Position numbers and translations under genes: made by a program. Of a stretch of 64,000 bases of DNA, positions 34,288 to 42,726 are shown in pieces. The stretch comes from JACMNW01 sp031413495 (GTDB taxonomy: Bacteria > Pseudomonadota > Alphaproteobacteria > Rhodobacterales > Rhodobacteraceae): NCBI GenBank assembly GCA_031413495.1, contig JANOFE010000178.1, positions 1 through 64,000 of the forward strand, written 5' to 3'. Position 1 is the first letter of the stretch; the number at the start of each line of letters is the position of its first letter. The notes under the pieces were generated by a model that searched no databases, was not told the origin of the DNA, and saw only the letters and a program-made list of their open reading frames with translations.

Positions 34288-35622
34288 ATGAAACTGGGGA
34301 TGGAAATGTCAGGCTGGGCGACGGTTCGTGCGGAAATTCCGGGTATTCTGGGGCTGTCGATCCCGATTGTCGTGGGGCTTGGCGCATCAACCTTGCTGGG
34401 GGTGACCGACAGTCTGATGCTGGCCCCGCTGGGGCCGGTGCCGCTTGCCGCTGTCGGGTTGACGATGGCGGTGGCGATCATCTTTTATGCGGCGATTTAT
34501 GGCATGTTGCAGGCACTGTCGGTGCGAATCGGGGCGGCTTACGGTGCGCGTCAGTCGCGTCAGATACCCTATATCCTGCGCAACGGTTTGGCGTTAGGCG
34601 CGCTGGTCGGTGTTGGTGGGGCGATGGTGATGGGGCTTTTCTGGTTTGCCCTGCCAATGCTGGGCCAGCCTGCCGATGTGCTGGCGGCGATGCCGGGATA
34701 CTGGATCGCCACCTGCCTTTTGATGATCCCGTTTTCGGTGCTGATCGTGTTCAAATCCGCGTTCGAGGCGGTGGGTAAGCCCTGGCTTGGCACCGCGTTT
34801 TCATTTGTCGCGGTGGCGGTGAATATTCCCTTGAACTACGCGCTGATCTGGGGTCTGGGGCCGCTGCCTGCGCTGGGTTTAACGGGGGCGGGACTTGCGT
34901 CGCTTACGGCGGAAACGGCGGCTTTGGCCGTGGCGTGGCTTTGGTGGGCGCGGGCGCGCAGTATGGCACGGTTGCGGCTGCGCAGGCCGATTGCGCGGGT
35001 GGAAATGCTGGCCACCGCGCGGGAAGGCGCGCCGCTTGGGGCGCTGTACGTCGCGGAAACCGGGGCGATGGCGGTGGCGACGGTGATGATTGGCACCTTT
35101 GGCACGATGGCACTGGCGGGCAATCAGGTGGCAATGTCGGTGGGTGGGTTGCTGTATATGGTGCCGCTTGGCATCGCAGGTGCGGTGTCAATCCGGGTGG
35201 CGCAGGCAACCGGGGCGGGGCTGGGAAGCGCGCTGCGCCCGATTGCCTTTGCCGGGCTGGCGTTGGCGCTGTGCTGGTTAACGGGGACAGCGCTGCTGCT
35301 GGCGATCGCCGGAAATGCGATTGCCCGCCTGATCACCGACGAGGCCGAGGTGGTGGCTGTGGCCACGGTGATTTTTCTGGTCTTTGCTACCATGCAAATC
35401 GCCGATGGGGTGCAATCAACCATGTTGGGCGCGCTGCGCGGCATGTCGGATACCGGCTGGCCCGCCTTGGTGTCGATCATCGCCTATTGGGGGATAGCCC
35501 TGCCGGTGGGATGGGTGTTGTCGGGATGGATTGGCCCGGCAGGCGTCTGGGCAGGGTTCTTTGTGGCATTGGTTGGGGCAGGCATTGCATTGCTGGTGCG
35601 GTTTCGGGCCAAAACGGCTTGA
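34288..35622 (+). CDS. MATE-family efflux transporter
   Basis: A 444-residue protein with about twelve hydrophobic spans, matching the MATE cation/drug antiporter family. It starts with the EIPGILGLSIPIVVGLGAST region and contains the repeated-half symmetry of the family (VTDSLMLAPLGPVPLAAVGL and later GTMALAGNQVAMSVGGLLYM). Three possible ATGs lie in the first seven codons; the first is given. It begins 43 bp after the amidotransferase gene in the same direction. Substrate unknown. Confidence 0.9.
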   Translation: MKLGMEMSGWATVRAEIPGILGLSIPIVVGLGASTLLGVTDSLMLAPLGPVPLAAVGLTMAVAIIFYAAIYGMLQALSVRIGAAYGARQSRQIPYILRNGLALGALVGVGGAMVMGLFWFALPMLGQPADVLAAMPGYWIATCLLMIPFSVLIVFKSAFEAVGKPWLGTAFSFVAVAVNIPLNYALIWGLGPLPALGLTGAGLASLTAETAALAVAWLWWARARSMARLRLRRPIARVEMLATAREGAPLGALYVAETGAMAVATVMIGTFGTMALAGNQVAMSVGGLLYMVPLGIAGAVSIRVAQATGAGLGSALRPIAFAGLALALCWLTGTALLLAIAGNAIARLITDEAEVVAVATVIFLVFATMQIADGVQSTMLGALRGMSDTGWPALVSIIAYWGIALPVGWVLSGWIGPAGVWAGFFVALVGAGIALLVRFRAKTA

Positions 35623-35675
35623 GAGGCGATCCGTAATCGTCATAGTGGCGCAAACGCGCAAGAAAGCAGGGCGGA

Positions 35676-36359
35676 ATGAAACGATCACGCATCAATGACA
35701 TCATGGCAGCGGCGGATGAGATGATTCGCCAGTATGGCTTTGTGTTGCCGCCCTTTGCCTATTGGAGCCCGGACCAGTTCAAGGCGCGCACCGATGCGGC
35801 CCGCATTGTTGACAGCCGGATGGGGTGGGACATTACGGATTACGGGCAGGGGCGATATGATGCGTTGGGCTTGTTTCTGTTCACCCTGCGCAATGGGCAG
35901 CTGGCCGATCTGCAACGCGGTGGCGGCATGTGTTATGCGGAAAAACTGCTGATCTCGAAACAGGATCAGTTGTCGCCAATGCACACCCATGTGATCAAGG
36001 CCGAGGATATTATCAACCGCGGTGGGGCCACGTTGGTGGTGCAATTGTATGGGTCGGATGATGCCGGGGCGTTCGCCTATGACCGGGGCGGGCGGGTGAT
36101 CTGCGACGGCATCGCGCGCAGCTATGGCCCCGGGGACAAGCTGCAGTTGGCACCGGGGGAAAGTGTCACCCTGATGCCCGGCGATTGGCATGCCTTCTGG
36201 GGCGAGGGCGGTGACGTTTTGATCGGCGAAGTATCAACCGTCAATGATGATGTGACCGACAATATCTTTCGCGAACCGATTGGCCGCTTTGCGCAGATAG
36301 AGGAAGACGTTGCCCCGACCCATCTGCTGGTCAGTGATTATGAGCGTTGGTTGGGGTGA
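35676..36359 (+). CDS. D-lyxose ketol-isomerase-family protein
   Basis: A 227-residue cupin-fold sugar isomerase like the E. coli/Bacillus D-lyxose isomerases, which interconvert D-lyxose and D-xylulose. The metal-site histidines fit the motif SPMHTHVIKAEDIINRGG near residues 99-116 with a later MPGDWHAFWGEGG. It stands alone after the MATE gene and no sugar operon is next to it. A GCAA-tetraloop hairpin follows the stop. Confidence 0.86.
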   Translation: MKRSRINDIMAAADEMIRQYGFVLPPFAYWSPDQFKARTDAARIVDSRMGWDITDYGQGRYDALGLFLFTLRNGQLADLQRGGGMCYAEKLLISKQDQLSPMHTHVIKAEDIINRGGATLVVQLYGSDDAGAFAYDRGGRVICDGIARSYGPGDKLQLAPGESVTLMPGDWHAFWGEGGDVLIGEVSTVNDDVTDNIFREPIGRFAQIEEDVAPTHLLVSDYERWLG

Positions 36360-36366
36360 ACGCCAG

Positions 36367-36388
36367 TTTGCCAAGGCAACTTGGCAAA
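36367..36388 (+). other. 3' hairpin after the D-lyxose isomerase gene
   Basis: TTTGCCAAG and CTTGGCAAA form a perfect 9-bp stem closed by a GCAA (GNRA-type) tetraloop, 7 bp after the stop codon. No T-run follows, so it probably stabilises the 3' end or supports Rho-dependent ending. Confidence 0.6.
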
Positions 36389-36430
36389 GGCAATGTGGGT
36401 ACTTTGGCCCGATGGCACTGATTTTGTTTT

Positions 36431-36622
36431 TGCCCGATTTTACACGCGTCAAATCGAGCCGCGCCTGACGGCCGGAGGCAGGCGCGTTTCACGCAGCTAA
36501 CAGTCAGTCGCGACCCGATTTTCGAACATTTGTTTGCGGCCCGACCTTCCTTGTCCAACAGCCCTTGGCTTTATGGACAGCGGCCCAAAAAACGCGGCCC
36601 CGCAGCGTTTTCAGTTTGGGCC
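36431..36622. repeat. Structured dispersed repeat, copy 2 (rearranged)
   Basis: This element lies between the isomerase and the L,D-transpeptidase genes (convergent; gap 308 bp) and nothing else coding is seen there. It contains CGATTTTAC/GTCAAATCG (36435-36456, one mismatch), AGTCGCGACCCGATTT (identical to 8812-8827) and, on the minus strand, the hairpin module with stem AAAACGC/GCGTTTT around GCGGGGC. Its outer stem is GGCCCA/TGGGCC, and GGACAA...TGTCC marks the second hairpin. Stems differ from copies 1 and 3 but base pairing is kept, with the hairpin module inverted relative to copy 1. Confidence 0.7.
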
Positions 36623-36667
36623 GGGGCAAAGCGTTAGTCGCGCGCCTTATTCGGTAGAAGGCACGCC

Positions 36668-37567
36668 TTATGGCGCTGGTTTTGGGCAGACACCCGCCAC
36701 CAGCGGCACGGCGCAAACCGGGGTCGTTGCTGCTGGGGCCGCAACCGGGGCTGGCACCACTGCCGGGGTTGCGGCGATCAGGGCGGCATCCAGCGGCGGG
36801 GCGGTTGGCAGCGCGGGCATGACGGGTTCTGCCGCCGTGACCACGACGACCGGCTTTTTCGCCTTTGGTGCCGGTGGCGGCAATTTCAGGCCCGAGGGCA
36901 TCGAGCCATCGGCGTTCAGCACGATGACTTTGGCCCCGGCAGGCACGCGCGAGAACAGATCAATCACATCCTGGTTGATCATCCGGATACAGCCTGATGA
37001 GGCGTTGGACCCGATGGATTGCCATTCCGGCGTGCCATGGATGCGGTAGCCGTAATCGACACCATTCGAGGTCAGGTACAGCGCGCGCGCGCCAAGCGGG
37101 TTGGTCGGGCCGCCGGGTTGGCCCTTTTCCCATTTGATCAGTTCAGGTTTGCGGGCGATCATTTCTTCTGGCGGCGTCCATGTCGGCCATTGTTTGCGCT
37201 CGGTTACATTGGCCACGCCTGACCATTCGAACCCGGCTTTGCCGACCGCAATGCCGTAGCGGATCGCTTTGTTCTTGCCGGTGATGAAATGCAAATAGCG
37301 CGCACCGGGGTTGATGATGATGGTTCCCGGCGCTTCATCCGTCTGAAAGGCGACGGATTGGCGGCGATACTGGGGGGGCAGCTTTTCAAGCGGAATGGCG
37401 GGAATGCTGAAAGCACCATCTTTGCGCGCCACATAGGCCGCGTCATCGGTTTTGCCAACCGGGGGTGTGGCAAGGCCCGCACCAATGGCTGAGGGGTCCG
37501 GCACGCAAGCCGCAAGACCGCTGCAAACTGCCAGTGCCAAAAGTGCTTTTAACCCACGCCGTATCAT
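36668..37567 (-). CDS. L,D-transpeptidase (YkuD) lipoprotein
   Basis: A 299-residue cell-wall enzyme with a YkuD domain that makes 3-3 peptidoglycan crosslinks or attaches outer-membrane proteins. The N-terminus MIRRGLKALLALAVCSGLAA followed by Cys is a lipoprotein signal. The catalytic motif IHGTPEWQSIGSNASSGCIR (histidine and SxGC cysteine) is near residues 193-212. After about residue 235 the tail is alanine- and proline-rich and likely extended. ATG 37567 is chosen because it starts the signal peptide; 43 more upstream codons are open. Confidence 0.9.
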   Translation of the reverse strand: MIRRGLKALLALAVCSGLAACVPDPSAIGAGLATPPVGKTDDAAYVARKDGAFSIPAIPLEKLPPQYRRQSVAFQTDEAPGTIIINPGARYLHFITGKNKAIRYGIAVGKAGFEWSGVANVTERKQWPTWTPPEEMIARKPELIKWEKGQPGGPTNPLGARALYLTSNGVDYGYRIHGTPEWQSIGSNASSGCIRMINQDVIDLFSRVPAGAKVIVLNADGSMPSGLKLPPPAPKAKKPVVVVTAAEPVMPALPTAPPLDAALIAATPAVVPAPVAAPAATTPVCAVPLVAGVCPKPAP

Positions 37568-37671
37568 TGAGTGATCCTGTTGCCAGCAAAACCGGGCGAA
37601 AATGCCCGCAATCGACGATCTTTTGCGCAAATTCCGGGCATTTGCGCAAGAGGTGAAACGAACAAACCGGT

Positions 37672-38511
37672 TCAAAGTGTGGTGCGCAGGTGCCAAAGTT
37701 CCGGGAAAAGCTCTATTTCCAGCATCCGGCGCAAATATGCGACGCCTGACGTGCCGCCGGTGCCGCGCTTGAAGCCGATCACCCGTTCCACGGTGGTGAC
37801 ATGGTTAAAACGCCAGCGGCGGAAGTAATCTTCAAAATCCACCAGTTTTTCGGCCAGCTCATAGGCTTCCCAATGCGCCTGCGGATCCCGGTAGACACCT
37901 TCCCACGCGAGGCGCACGCCGTCATGGGCCTGCCAGGGTTGGGAAATATCGCGCGACAAGACGTCGGTGGGCACCGGGTAGCCCTGGCGGGCCAGATAGC
38001 GCAGCGCCTCATCATACAAAGACGGGCGGGCCAGTTCGGCCTGCAGTTTTTCCATCAGATCCGGGCGGTGGGCATGCGGGCGCAGCATGGCCGCATTGCG
38101 GTTGCCGACCGCGAATTCGATCAGCCGGTATTGCCAGGATTGAAAGCCGGAGGATTGGCCCAGATCATCGCGAAACCTTGTGTAATCGGCGGGCGTCATG
38201 GTGCGGAGCACGTCCCAGGCATTGTTCAATTGTTCAAATATACGGGCAATTCGGGCCAACATCTTGAACGCCTCGCGCACCCGGTCTGCCGCGATGGCGC
38301 GGCGGGCGGCATCGAGTTCGTGCAGCGCAAGCCGCATCCAAAGTTCCGAGGTCTGGTGCTGTATGATGAACAGCATTTCGTCATGCGCGCCGGTCAGCAG
38401 GTGTTGGGCCGTCAGAATAGCGTCGGTGTGCAGATAATCGCTGTAAGACATGCGGCCGTCGAAGGACATTTCCGCGCCGTCGTCTGAGGGGTTGTAGGGG
38501 CAGGTGGTCAC
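37672..38511 (-). CDS. kynA: Tryptophan 2,3-dioxygenase
   Basis: KynA is the haem enzyme that opens the indole ring of tryptophan to N-formylkynurenine. The 279-residue protein has the family motifs YSDYLHTDAIL, FIIQHQTSELWMRLALHEL (heme-pocket and substrate residues) and ERVIGFKRGTGGTSGVAYLR near the C-terminus. It is the last gene of a kynU-RidA-kynA cluster on the minus strand. The formamidase kynB is not seen here. Confidence 0.94.
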   Translation of the reverse strand: MTTCPYNPSDDGAEMSFDGRMSYSDYLHTDAILTAQHLLTGAHDEMLFIIQHQTSELWMRLALHELDAARRAIAADRVREAFKMLARIARIFEQLNNAWDVLRTMTPADYTRFRDDLGQSSGFQSWQYRLIEFAVGNRNAAMLRPHAHRPDLMEKLQAELARPSLYDEALRYLARQGYPVPTDVLSRDISQPWQAHDGVRLAWEGVYRDPQAHWEAYELAEKLVDFEDYFRRWRFNHVTTVERVIGFKRGTGGTSGVAYLRRMLEIELFPELWHLRTTL

Positions 38512-38668
38512 CTTGTTCTCCTGTTGATGGGGGGATCAGGAAACCGGCTGCACCTGCCAGTTTAGCACAGACAGTATGCCAATGCGCCGCCACTGGGTCA
38601 CCCACCCGGCGGGACGGCACAAGGGCGGCAGGGCAACGCCGGCGTCGCGCAAAAGCAACAGCGGGCGG

Positions 38669-39067
38669 TCAATCCGCAGCATAAGCGTCGATCTCGACCA
38701 GCCAAGCGGGATTGGCGAGCCCGGCCACCACAAGAAGGGTCGCGGCAGGGGCAGTGGCATCACCGACCCATGCGTCACGCCGGGCACGGTAGGTGGCAAT
38801 TGCTTCGGGCGAGGCACTGGTCAGGTAGACGACCAGTTTCATCACATTCGCCTTGGTCATCCCTGCACCTGCCAGTCCCGCCGCAACATTGGCGAATGCG
38901 GCATCCAACTGCGCCGCTAGTCCGTCGGCAACGCGGCCATCGGCATGCGCGCCGACCTGACCGGACAGGTGAAGGTGTCGGTTTGCACCAGTCACCAGCG
39001 CCGCATGGCTAAAGCGTGACGATGGCGGCGCAATGCCGGGTGGGTTCCAACGGCGAATCGTGGTCAT
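38669..39067 (-). CDS. RidA-family deaminase
   Basis: A 132-residue RidA/YjgF-family protein that hydrolyses reactive enamine or imine intermediates. It shows the trimer-interface pattern LHLSGQVGAHADGRV and TKANVMKLVVYLTS. Its position between kynU and kynA suggests it acts on an imine made during tryptophan breakdown, or in 2-aminomuconate metabolism, but no direct evidence exists. The stop of kynU and its start are nearly joined (1 bp apart), implying co-transcription. Confidence 0.85.
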   Translation of the reverse strand: MTTIRRWNPPGIAPPSSRFSHAALVTGANRHLHLSGQVGAHADGRVADGLAAQLDAAFANVAAGLAGAGMTKANVMKLVVYLTSASPEAIATYRARRDAWVGDATAPAATLLVVAGLANPAWLVEIDAYAAD

Positions 39068-39068
39068 G

Positions 39069-40262
39069 TCATGTCACCTTTGCGCGGGTTTTATAGGCAG
39101 GTATGTCCCACAACGATTTGGCCATCACTTCGCCCAGAGTGGCAATGGCGGCGTCAACATCGGCGATACTGATGTAAAGTGGAGTGAAACCAAAGCGCAG
39201 GATGTCGGGGCTGCGGAAATCACCGATGACGCCGCGTGCGATCAGGGCTTGCATGATGGCATAGCCGTTGGGGTTGCGAAACGACACCTGGCTGCCGCGC
39301 TGTGCAGGATCGCGCGGGGTGGCGAGGGTCAGCGTGGGGCAGGTGGCCTCGACCGCTTTGATGAAGTGATCGGTGAGGGCGAGCGATTGGGTGCGCACAT
39401 CGGCGATATCCGCATGATCCCAGATATCAAGGGCGGCGTCCAAGGCGGCCAGCTGCAGCACAGGCGGAGTGCCCACGCGCATCCGTTCAATGCCAGCGCC
39501 GGGGCGATAAGACGCATCGAAGGCAAAAGGGGCCTCGTGGCCAAGCCACCCCGACAGGGCCGGGCGGGCAGTATCGGCGTGGCGCGGGGCGACGTAGATG
39601 AAGGCGGGGCCGCCGGGGCCGGAGTTGAGGTATTTGTAGGTGCAGCCGACTGCGAAATCCACATCGCAGGTCGCCAGATGCACGGGAAATGCACCGGCAG
39701 AATGGGCCAGATCCCACACTGTCAACGCACCATTGGCATGGGCGCGTGCCGTGAGTGCTGCCATATCATGTTTGCGTCCGGTGCGGTAATCAACCTCGGT
39801 AATCAGGGTCACGGCGATTGTGTCATCAATGGCGTCCGACAGGTTTTCGGGGGCCACGGTTTTCAAACTGTAGCCCTGACCAAGGGTGCGGCACAGCCCT
39901 TCGGCCATATACAAATCCGACGGGAAATTGCCGGTATCGGACAGGATCACGCGGCGGGTGGGGTTCATTTCGAGGGCAGAGGCGAGGGCTTGATAGACCT
40001 TGATCGACAGGGTGTCGCCCATCACCACTGACCCGGCTTCTGCGCCGATCAGCTTGGCGATACGGTCGCCCGTGCGCGAGGGTTGGTCCATCCAGCCAGC
40101 CTTGTTCCAGCCGGTGATCAGCAATTTGCCCCATTCGGCGGTGACGGTGTGGGCCACACGCGCGGCGGCTGTGCCTGGCAGTGGACCGAGTGAATTGCCA
40201 TCAAGGTAAATCACGCCGTCCGGCAGATCAAACATGGCGCGGGTGGCGGCGAAATCAGTCAC
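39069..40262 (-). CDS. kynU: Kynureninase
   Basis: KynU is the PLP enzyme that splits kynurenine to anthranilate and alanine. The 397 residues begin MTDFAATRAMFDLPDGVIYL and include VWDLAHSAGAFPV and the PLP lysine region GCTYKYLNSGPGGPAF. I prefer the GTG at 40262, which has AGGAAGG nine bases upstream and gives the normal family N-terminus; the frame runs on to 40340 but with no family similarity. First gene of the kyn cluster. Confidence 0.93.
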   Translation of the reverse strand: MTDFAATRAMFDLPDGVIYLDGNSLGPLPGTAAARVAHTVTAEWGKLLITGWNKAGWMDQPSRTGDRIAKLIGAEAGSVVMGDTLSIKVYQALASALEMNPTRRVILSDTGNFPSDLYMAEGLCRTLGQGYSLKTVAPENLSDAIDDTIAVTLITEVDYRTGRKHDMAALTARAHANGALTVWDLAHSAGAFPVHLATCDVDFAVGCTYKYLNSGPGGPAFIYVAPRHADTARPALSGWLGHEAPFAFDASYRPGAGIERMRVGTPPVLQLAALDAALDIWDHADIADVRTQSLALTDHFIKAVEATCPTLTLATPRDPAQRGSQVSFRNPNGYAIMQALIARGVIGDFRSPDILRFGFTPLYISIADVDAAIATLGEVMAKSLWDIPAYKTRAKVT

Positions 40263-40415
40263 TATGTGGGCCTTCCTTTTTGCGGCAAGCCTGCCTGTTT
40301 TGGAAGGTGGGAGCAATAGCGGCTGGGAATTAAATTTCAAGCTTAAAATGAATTATGGCCACTGGCAGGATGATGCTTAAAAAAACATGATCCTGCTTAA
40401 AGGTCAAAGTGGTCG

Positions 40416-40458
40416 CGTGATTGATAAGGAAAACCGGCTTCCACTTTTCCTAATCACG
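40416..40458. other. Long hairpin upstream of the membrane methyltransferase gene
   Basis: CGTGATT (40416-40422) pairs with AATCACG (40452-40458), and AGGAAAA (40427-40433) pairs with TTTTCCT (40445-40451), giving a 14-bp stem with a 4-base bulge and an 11-base loop. It lies in the kynU/methyltransferase divergent gap, about 65 bp before the ATG at 40522. It could be a regulatory leader or a terminator remnant; no known motif is matched. Confidence 0.5.
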
Positions 40459-40521
40459 CTCCAGCAGGACTTGCGTTTTGTCTGACCTGACTGGAAACTT
40501 GGCAGAGACAAGGAGACACCG

Positions 40522-40998
40522 ATGGCGGACAGGCCGAAAACACCCCTGCAACGGATCGCGCGCCAGTGGGAAAGCCCGCCTACCTGGGCCATGGCATGTA
40601 TCGGGCTGGCATGGGCGCAATCGCGGATTTTGCCGATTTGGCATGCGGGCGCGCTTGGTTTTTGGCTGGGGTCGGCGTTTATTCTGGCGGGTGTGGTTTT
40701 GATGTTGGCGTCATTGCGCCAGTTCAAACGCGCAGGCACCACTGTGATGCCGCGCGAAGAGGCGCGGGTGTTGATCACTGACGGCGTTTACCGCCTGTCG
40801 CGCAACCCGATTTATGTGGCCGATGCGCTGATCATCGCCGGTTTGGCGCTGCAGTGGGATTTGGGGACGCTGGTCTGGGTGGCGGTGTTTGTTGCGGTGA
40901 TCGAACGGCGCTTTATAGCGGAAGAAGAGGCAGGCTTGCGCGCAGGTTTTGGCACGCAGTTTGACGATTGGGCAGAAAAAGTCCGCCGTTGGGTCTGA
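40522..40998 (+). CDS. Isoprenylcysteine carboxyl methyltransferase-family membrane protein
   Basis: A 158-residue integral membrane methyltransferase-like protein of the ICMT/PEMT group. It has the family C-terminal half: DGVYRLSRNPIYVADALII followed by IERRFIAEEEAGLRAGFG, where arginine and glutamates serve the active site. Hydrophobic spans lie near residues 22-40 and 45-65. AAGGAG precedes the ATG. The substrate in bacteria of this subfamily is unknown. It is transcribed away from kynU. Confidence 0.85.
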   Translation: MADRPKTPLQRIARQWESPPTWAMACIGLAWAQSRILPIWHAGALGFWLGSAFILAGVVLMLASLRQFKRAGTTVMPREEARVLITDGVYRLSRNPIYVADALIIAGLALQWDLGTLVWVAVFVAVIERRFIAEEEAGLRAGFGTQFDDWAEKVRRWV

Positions 40999-41140
40999 AC
41001 GCGCGACTAAAATCCAATAAAATGTCGGTCAGTCCTTGCAAGCCGACAGGTTTCCTTTGAAATATTGTTGCGCGCCCCTATGACAGAGGTTGCAAACGGC
41101 ACGGCTGCGAATGGGCGGCGACAAGGCGGGGGAAGACACA

Positions 41141-42715
41141 GTGAAAATCGGTGCAGCCAAAGAGATTTTTGAGGGTGAGGCCCGTGTGGCCATGACACCG
41201 GATTCGGTGCTTCAACTGGGGAAGCTGGGCCATTCTTGTGTGATTGAGACCGGGGCAGGGGTGCGCGCCGGGTTTTCGGATGCAAGTTATACGGCGGCGG
41301 GGGCTGACGTGGTGAAAACTGCGGCGGCGCTGTTCAAGGCTGCTGATGTGGTGGTCAAGGTGCGCGGGCCTGAGGAGAAAGAGGTCAAGCTGCTGCGCGA
41401 GGGGCAGACGCTGATTTCGTTCTTCTGGCCCGCGCAGAACCCGGATTTGTTGGAGGCGGTGAAGGCGCGCGGCGCGACCGTGGTGGCAATGGATATGGTG
41501 CCGCGCATTTCCCGTGCGCAGAAGATGGATGCGCTGTCGTCGATGGCGAATATCGCGGGCTACCGCGCGGTGATCGAGGCCGGGGGTAACTTTGGCCGGT
41601 TCTTCACGGGGCAGGTGACGGCGGCGGGCAAAGTGCCGCCGGCGAAGGTTTTAATTGTTGGTGCGGGTGTTGCGGGCTTGGCCGCCATCGGCACATCGAC
41701 CAGTCTTGGGGCGATGACCTATGCCTTTGATGTGCGGCCCGAAGTGGCCGAACAGATTGAATCGATGGGGGCGGAGTTTGTCTATCTGGATTTCGCGGAA
41801 GGCCAGACCGATGGTGCTGCAACCGGGGGCTATGCAGCGCCGTCGAGCCCGGAATTTCGTGAAGCGCAGCTGAAGAAATTCCGCGAACTGGCCCCGCAAA
41901 TGGATATCGTGATCACCACCGCGCTGATCCCCGGACGGCCTGCGCCAAAGCTGTGGCTGGCCGATATGGTGGCCATGATGAAGCCCGGATCGGTTGTGGT
42001 TGATCTGGCGGCAGAACGCGGTGGCAACTGTGATCTGACGGTGCCGGACCAAAAGATCGTGTCAGACAATGGCGTCACGGTGGTTGGCTATACCGATTTC
42101 CCAAGCCGGATGGCAGCACAGGCATCGACGCTTTATTCCAATAATATCAGGCATATGCTAACCGATCTTACGCCAAAGAAAGACGGCGTGATCAACCATA
42201 ACATGGAAGATGACGTGATCCGGGGGGCGACGGTGGCCCATGCGGGGGCGATTACCTTCCCGCCACCACCACCAAAAATTGCGGCGATCGCTGCGGCAAA
42301 GCCGAAGCCCAAGGCGGTTGAGTTGACCCCTGTGGAGCGTCGCGCAAAAGAAGTGGCGGTGTTTAAGGCACAGACCAAATCGCAGGTGGGGTTGCTGGTA
42401 GGGGCGGGGCTGTTGCTGGCGCTGATCGGGGCCTATGCGCCGGTTGAGTTCATGCAGCATTTCATCGTATTTGCGCTGGCGTGTTTCATCGGGTTTTCGG
42501 TGATCTGGAATGTCAGCCACAGCCTGCACACGCCGCTGATGTCGGTGACGAACGCGATTTCGGGAATCGTGATCCTTGGTGCGCTGCTGCAAATCGGGTC
42601 GGGCAACTGGTTGGTGGTAATCCTTGCCGCCATATCGGTGTTGATCGCATCCATCAATATCGTGGGGGGTTTTCTGGTGACACGCCGGATGCTCGCCATG
42701 TTCCAAAAGTCGTAA
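41141..42715 (+). CDS. pntA: NAD(P) transhydrogenase alpha subunit
   Basis: PntA with PntB forms the proton-translocating transhydrogenase that makes NADPH from NADH and NADP+ using the proton gradient. The 524-residue alpha chain carries the NAD-binding domain I (IVGAGVAGLAAIGTSTSLGA near residue 170) and membrane spans at the C-terminus. GTG 41141 is chosen because it begins the family start KIGAAKEIFEGEARV and follows GGGGAAG; the longer frame to 41090 lacks similarity. pntB follows 11 bp later. Confidence 0.93.
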   Translation: MKIGAAKEIFEGEARVAMTPDSVLQLGKLGHSCVIETGAGVRAGFSDASYTAAGADVVKTAAALFKAADVVVKVRGPEEKEVKLLREGQTLISFFWPAQNPDLLEAVKARGATVVAMDMVPRISRAQKMDALSSMANIAGYRAVIEAGGNFGRFFTGQVTAAGKVPPAKVLIVGAGVAGLAAIGTSTSLGAMTYAFDVRPEVAEQIESMGAEFVYLDFAEGQTDGAATGGYAAPSSPEFREAQLKKFRELAPQMDIVITTALIPGRPAPKLWLADMVAMMKPGSVVVDLAAERGGNCDLTVPDQKIVSDNGVTVVGYTDFPSRMAAQASTLYSNNIRHMLTDLTPKKDGVINHNMEDDVIRGATVAHAGAITFPPPPPKIAAIAAAKPKPKAVELTPVERRAKEVAVFKAQTKSQVGLLVGAGLLLALIGAYAPVEFMQHFIVFALACFIGFSVIWNVSHSLHTPLMSVTNAISGIVILGALLQIGSGNWLVVILAAISVLIASINIVGGFLVTRRMLAMFQKS

Positions 42716-42726
42716 GGGGATAGGCC

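Noticed and set aside
34248..34778. A 176-codon glycine-rich frame overlapping the MATE gene start
   Set aside because: It is a +1 shadow of the transporter with no family similarity; the MATE frame is continuous and complete.
39033..40031. A 332-codon plus-strand frame opposite kynU
   Set aside because: Antisense to a well-supported kynureninase; no ribosome-binding site or domain.
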